A program made the translations under genes and the position numbers. From Lachnospiraceae bacterium (GTDB taxonomy: Bacteria > Bacillota > Clostridia > Lachnospirales > Lachnospiraceae), in the NCBI GenBank assembly GCA_021628825.1, contig JAJXRY010000002.1:186001-250000 (forward strand): a stretch of 64,000 bases of DNA, written 5' to 3'. Every line of letters starts with the position of its first letter. Positions within the stretch are counted from its first letter, which is position 1. Positions 59,911 through 64,000 of this stretch are shown here, piece by piece. The notes under the pieces are model-generated. The model was given only the letters and a program-made list of their open reading frames with translations, was not told the origin of the DNA and did no database searches.

Positions 59911-62354
59911 CTATCGATTAATAAAAGAAGGATCCTCTTCAATCAATTCAATAAATGCCTGTGCCACATCCGGATCAAACTGTGTTCCTTTTCCGCGTTC
60001 CAGTTCTCCGATTGCATACTCTATACTTAGTCTTTCCTTATAAGCTCTGCGTGATACCATGGCATCGAAGCTGTCGCATACGGCAAGAATTCTTCCCACA
60101 AACGGAATCTCTTTTTCCTTTGATTCCGTTTGGATAACCCTTTCCGTCATAACGCTCATGATGGGACAAAACCGCCGGAATCACATAATTCATGTGCGGC
60201 AGAAAATGGATCATTTCAACCGACTTTTCCACATGAGTTTTAATGATCTCATATTCTTCCTTCGTAAGTTTTCCCTTTTTCTTTAGGATATCATCCTGAA
60301 TTCCGATTTTTCCAATATCGTGAAGCAGTCCTGCCACTTTAGCAGTTTGTATATCTTCCTTCGGAAGTCCCAGCTTAATTGCAAGTCGTTCGGCATATTT
60401 TGAAACATTCTCCGAATGCTCAAAGGTAAAGGAATCCTTGGCATCAATTGCCGCCATAAGGGCAAAAAAATCGTCGGTGATACCTGATTATATCCCTTTT
60501 TCATTATCCTGCTTCTTTTTCCTCTGAATGCTTCTTTTTCATATACTTCAATACAGTTCTTGCCATTTTCCTTCGCATAAAACGAAGCACGTCTGGCCTG
60601 CCGGAACAATTCTGTTGCATTCTCTGCAAGCAGCGTATCGCAGGCAATTCCAATACTGAAGGTAATGAGCTGGATTACATTCGGCTTATCCTCTGTTGAT
60701 TCGAGCATCACACTCTGAATCTGCTTTGCAAATGAAATCAGGTTATCTTTCCGGTTATCCTGCATAATAATCAAAAACTCATTGCCACCCACACGGAATA
60801 CCTGCATATCTTCATCTGCAAGATTCTGCATCTGCTTTGCCGCCCAATGCAAAACCTCATCTCCCATACTTTCCCCGTACAGATCGTTATACAGCTTGAA
60901 GTTATCAATATCCAGATAAATCATTCCTGCTGTGTGAGTCCTGATATCTAATTTCTTAAGACATTCACGGCAGTAATTCCAGTTATACACCCCGGTCGGC
61001 GCGTCATGAATCGATACCTGATACAGTTTTTCATAGGCACAAATGCTCTTTAACACACCGGATACACTATTTCCGATCTGCCGGATACAATCTACCTCAT
61101 CATAAATAAATCTGTTTTTCTATGAAGCTCTACATATAAAAAAATCCATAAGTCTGATTATCGTATTTAAAAAAACGGCAAATGCAGGATCCTTATAAAT
61201 CTTACCGCTGCCAAAGAGCTCACGGATCCGTGCCTCTTCTTCCTCCGTTAATCGTTGATCTCCCTTTTCCGTACATTCTGTAAAGCGTCCTTCTTTTTCC
61301 TCAACAATATGCACATCGGAGTCAACTACTGCGGCACTTAAGGTGTCACGAATCATCTGATACAATTTCTTTTTTTACTTACAACGGATGTTACTTTATC
61401 CTGAAACCCGGTAAGATGATCCACAATATGTTTTTTCTTTTGCGATAAGACATATTCCACTCTTTTTCCTTGCAAAAGCCAGAATAAAAAAATACACCAG
61501 AAACATTCCGCAATCATAAACAACACGATGGTCTGTCGGTCCATGCTGGTGATCGATACGGATAACATATGATCAATATTCCATTCCCAAAACATGATGG
61601 GAATAAATGCAACGACTGTTGCTATGAAATAAACAGCCCCTGCCATAATCCGCAGTGATACCGAAAAGAAATACTGTTTGTAAACCACATAAACAAGGCT
61701 GATGGCCATGCACACACCACCAAGCGCATCATAGGGTAAATCTTTTCCCCACGGCAGAAGACAGGCAATATTTCCGGCAAAAAGCAAAAGGATTCCCACT
61801 AATAAGGGGCTGAGCTTACGCCGATATTCATATTGCGTTCCGATTTTGTTATGAGCAAGCACTGTCACGTAAATTAAAAGTAACAGCTCTGCTGCAATCC
61901 AGACCCACATAGCGCCTCTGGCATGATACACATAGGAAATACTGCCATCAGGCAGTAACTGTGTCTCCGGAACAGGAAGAAGGAAGCCTGTAAACACATT
62001 CAGGACAAAAACGATCAGAGTGATCAGCATACAGCCATTCAAAAACCTTCCTTTTCCTGTAATTTCAAGGACACAAAAAAGAAATCCATAAATCGCTATG
62101 GGAATAATAAACAGACCAAGCATGGAAAACTGATACCAGAACGCTTCCCCGGGACTGATTTGCAGACGCATCAATACAGATCCAACGGTCCAACACAAAA
62201 GTGCAATTAAGGTTACCCTCAGATAATATACTACTCTTTCATTTCTGGGAATACTGATAAAGCAGGACAATAAGAATAAATAACATGCAAAAGTTCCCAC
62301 AGAAATGACCATATAAAAATTTCCATCCATAAACAGGCTCATTAAGTCTTTCAT
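59911..62354 (-). CDS. 7TM-GGDEF-HD-GYP c-di-GMP signalling protein (frameshifted)
   Basis: About 813 residues. Residues 1-240 form a 7-8 TM sensor region like HisKA_7TM; about 310-420 is a linker with an acidic stretch. A GGDEF domain follows (MIYLDIDNFKLYNDLYGESM), with the active-site motif GGNEF in place of GGDEF. It ends with an HD-GYP phosphodiesterase: LLHDIGKIGI and HHERYDGKGYP. The Asp-to-Asn change probably abolishes diguanylate synthesis, so phosphodiesterase activity or GTP regulation is likely. Indels near 61368, 61118, 60475 and 60140 split it into five frames. Confidence 0.85.
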
Positions 62355-62379
62355 AATCTAAATTTCCTGCCTTTGTAAT

Positions 62380-62892
62380 TTATCCATGCACATAATCCTC
62401 AATCGCATGAATAGCTTCTTCGATTCCGTTCTCCTGACGGATCTGTCCGGAAAGCTCTGCTGCCCGTTTTTCATACTTTCCACTCGCAAGATCAAGCAAT
62501 GCTTCCTTTAACTGATCCTTTGTACAAAGCTTCTTTCTTATATATAATGGTTCCGGTCCAAGTCCCAGTTCGTGTACTGTTCTTCCATAATACCACTGAT
62601 CCAGCGCCAATGGAATAATTAAGGTCGGACAACCTGCCCAGATGCCGATACCGTTTGTCGTACAGCCGCCATGATGAACCACCGCCTTTACCCGCGGGAA
62701 TATGTAGCTATAAGGAATCTTATCTACGAAGTGCAGCTTCTCTGTATTTTTCTTCTCCGGTATCTGGAATGCCTGAACAACCGCTTTGATTCCGGTTTCC
62801 TTCAATGCCTCTATGGTCCGCACCTGTAATTCTGCCAGTTCCCTCGACTCTGCCTTGCCAAATGCAACAAAAATGGGCTTTTTCTCCCTCTG
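62380..62892 (-). CDS. GT1 (UDP-glycosyltransferase) C-terminal domain without its N-terminal half
   Basis: About 170 residues matching the nucleotide-sugar-binding C-terminal domain of MurG/UGT-like GT1 enzymes: KPIFVAFGKAES, VDKIPYSYIFPRVKAVVHHG and CTTNGIGIWAGCPTLIIPL. The ~220-residue acceptor domain expected upstream is absent. Instead the region abuts the acyltransferase gene, and in this frame a TAA precedes it; the only early start is GTG 62823. Given the indel rate it may be fused in frame to the acyltransferase, or be a remnant left by a deletion. Confidence 0.65.
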   Translation of the reverse strand, partial: QREKKPIFVAFGKAESRELAELQVRTIEALKETGIKAVVQAFQIPEKKNTEKLHFVDKIPYSYIFPRVKAVVHHGGCTTNGIGIWAGCPTLIIPLALDQWYYGRTVHELGLGPEPLYIRKKLCTKDQLKEALLDLASGKYEKRAAELSGQIRQENGIEEAIHAIEDYVHG

Positions 62893-64000
62893 TTAAAAAA
62901 ATTTGTTTTTATTTTATAAAGCTCCTCCGTAGCAAGTCTTGTTTTTGCTACAAGATTCTCCCCGTTCTTCGGAAAACAATAGTACTGCACCTGTGCATCA
63001 CCAATGCTGATCATATCTCCGATTTCATACCAGTAAAAATCCGAATAAAGACTGTAAGAAACCTGTGGCGGCTGCTTATAATGCAGCTTTCCGTCACACC
63101 CTGTCAGGTCAAACCCATCCGATGTATGCAGAAGTCGCCCCTCTCCTACTTTATATACACATTTCGTATCTACCAGCATATAGATATCCACTTCAATATC
63201 TAACTTATAGCTTCCATCTTCAAGTTCTTTTTTGACACATTCCCTTTCCCAGCGATACCAGTCCGGAATATGCGTAAAGCGTGTTTCTCCCCTGTGTGCT
63301 TTCAGTTCACCGGTCTCTGACAGCTCATAACTGCTCTGACACTGCAGACAGATAATTTTCGTGCCCTTTCCTTCCATCCTGCCCTCCGACTGGCAATGGG
63401 GACAGCGGTAAAGCACTCTCTGTAAGCCATCCGCACGAAACGGTTCTTTCACGATAATTCCCTGTTCCTGCTGTTCCCTGAAGTAATCAAATGAAAAGGC
63501 CTGCCTTAAGATCTCATTGATTTCTTCTACCGACTTCTGTGCAATCTCCTCCGGGGAAAGCAGATAATCCATTTTTGCGGATACCCTGGTGCGGCGTAAC
63601 TGCAGCCCATTGTACAGCGGATCACGCAAAAAAGCCCCATTGGTTCTTATCATAACAACCGGAGCTTTCAATAACTTAATACATTTTCCAAGACTATGAG
63701 GAAGCGGCGTCTGTGTTCCATCAAAGCTATAGCTTGCCTCGGGATACATCAGGACAGAAGCATGTAACTTCTGAATTGCATACCGCATATCCTTAATGAG
63801 AGTAATGTCATTGATAAACTTTTTCGCAGGGATACAACCCAGAAGCCGCATCAGAGACTTCTTTCCAACGAATCCGTCCAACGTGCAGACAATATGATAC
63901 TCCCTGTCGGCAAGCAGTGTTGCAGCAATCTTTAAATCAATGAAGCTCGAATGATTCATCAGTACAAGACAGGGCTCCTGATCCCCTAATTGTTCCATCC
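62811..64000 (-). CDS. PlsC-type acyltransferase with zinc ribbon, 5' end outside window
   Basis: At least 395 residues. NHSSFID gives the H-x4-D acyltransferase motif I, and YPEASYSFDGT with the preceding region gives motif III (E-G/A-x-R-like). A zinc ribbon CPHCQSEG and CLQCQSSYEL follows around residues 205-230, then a beta-rich C-terminal domain of unknown role. It transfers acyl chains to a phospho- or glycolipid acceptor. The protein probably begins beyond base 64000. Its natural end may be TEELYKIKTNFF at about 62895; the reading frame as written continues out of frame through the GT1 region. Confidence 0.78.
   Translation of the reverse strand, partial: MEQLGDQEPCLVLMNHSSFIDLKIAATLLADREYHIVCTLDGFVGKKSLMRLLGCIPAKKFINDITLIKDMRYAIQKLHASVLMYPEASYSFDGTQTPLPHSLGKCIKLLKAPVVMIRTNGAFLRDPLYNGLQLRRTRVSAKMDYLLSPEEIAQKSVEEINEILRQAFSFDYFREQQEQGIIVKEPFRADGLQRVLYRCPHCQSEGRMEGKGTKIICLQCQSSYELSETGELKAHRGETRFTHIPDWYRWERECVKKELEDGSYKLDIEVDIYMLVDTKCVYKVGEGRLLHTSDGFDLTGCDGKLHYKQPPQVSYSLYSDFYWYEIGDMISIGDAQVQYYCFPKNGENLVAKTRLATEELYKIKTNFFNRGRKSPFLLHLARQSRGNWQNYRCGP

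Overview
The window looks like chromosomal DNA of a low-to-mid GC Firmicute of class Clostridia, most likely a Lachnospiraceae gut commensal. This rests on gene content and Shine-Dalgarno style (AGGAGG/GGAGG 6-10 nt before ATG or GTG), not on any marker gene. The SUF-only Fe-S system in sufC-B-D-S-U order, BMP-type nucleoside importer, FeoAB, split ChrA pair, S-layer-homology surface protein and many small palindromic repeats all fit. No rRNA, tRNA, CRISPR array, prophage or insertion sequence was seen.

The dominant technical feature is a dense load of single-base indels in homopolymers, mostly +1 in runs of 4-6 bases. They break about half of the genes, including core ones (feoB, sufB, sufS, birA, rsuA, thiN). 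I read them as consensus errors and annotate each gene as one reconstructed CDS, noting where the frame changes.

Layout. 1-4.8 kb: end of a GH113-like glycoside hydrolase, a 10-TM metal exporter, a DUF1624 membrane protein with a Q/T/K repeat tail, rsuA and an MBL-fold hydrolase. 4.8-10.6 kb: a BMP-family nucleoside ABC importer and xpt, a purine uptake and salvage block. 10.7-14.6 kb: GT2-GtrA glycosyltransferase, paired chrA genes, an isochorismatase-family hydrolase and a patatin-like lipase. 14.6-24.2 kb: one GC-rich gene of about 3200 codons for a secreted SLH protein with six tandem ~280-residue modules, each holding a short hypervariable patch inside an almost invariant frame. 24.5-30.6 kb: a three-gene oxidoreductase/isomerase operon, a lipoprotein, a membrane protein and an NSS transporter. 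31-34 kb: birA, nitroreductase, HAD phosphatase and GNAT.

34-42.5 kb: a sulfur-assimilation operon (sulfonate-type SBP, two cysteine synthases, a Xi-class GST homologue, ATPase, permease). It is preceded by a LysR gene, a LysR-type box near -66 and a leader encoding a 35-residue peptide with six Cys codons. That peptide overlaps a perfect 10-nt complement of the terminator arm, which is the architecture of a cysteine-sensing transcription attenuator. 42.7-48.5 kb: TetR with an LCM-type methyltransferase, feoAB, an AraC regulator and a LUD-domain protein. 48.6-51.5 kb: an AAA/DUF4143 ATPase with iterons, a Nudix hydrolase and a small unknown protein. 51.8-56.9 kb: the suf operon with a structured leader. 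57-64 kb: GNAT/TetR/EamA, thiN, a 7TM-GGDEF-HD-GYP signalling protein and a PlsC acyltransferase running into a GT1 C-terminal domain.

The points most worth pursuing are the hypervariable modules, the Cys-codon attenuator, and a repeat family whose stems covary between the suf and NSS leaders.
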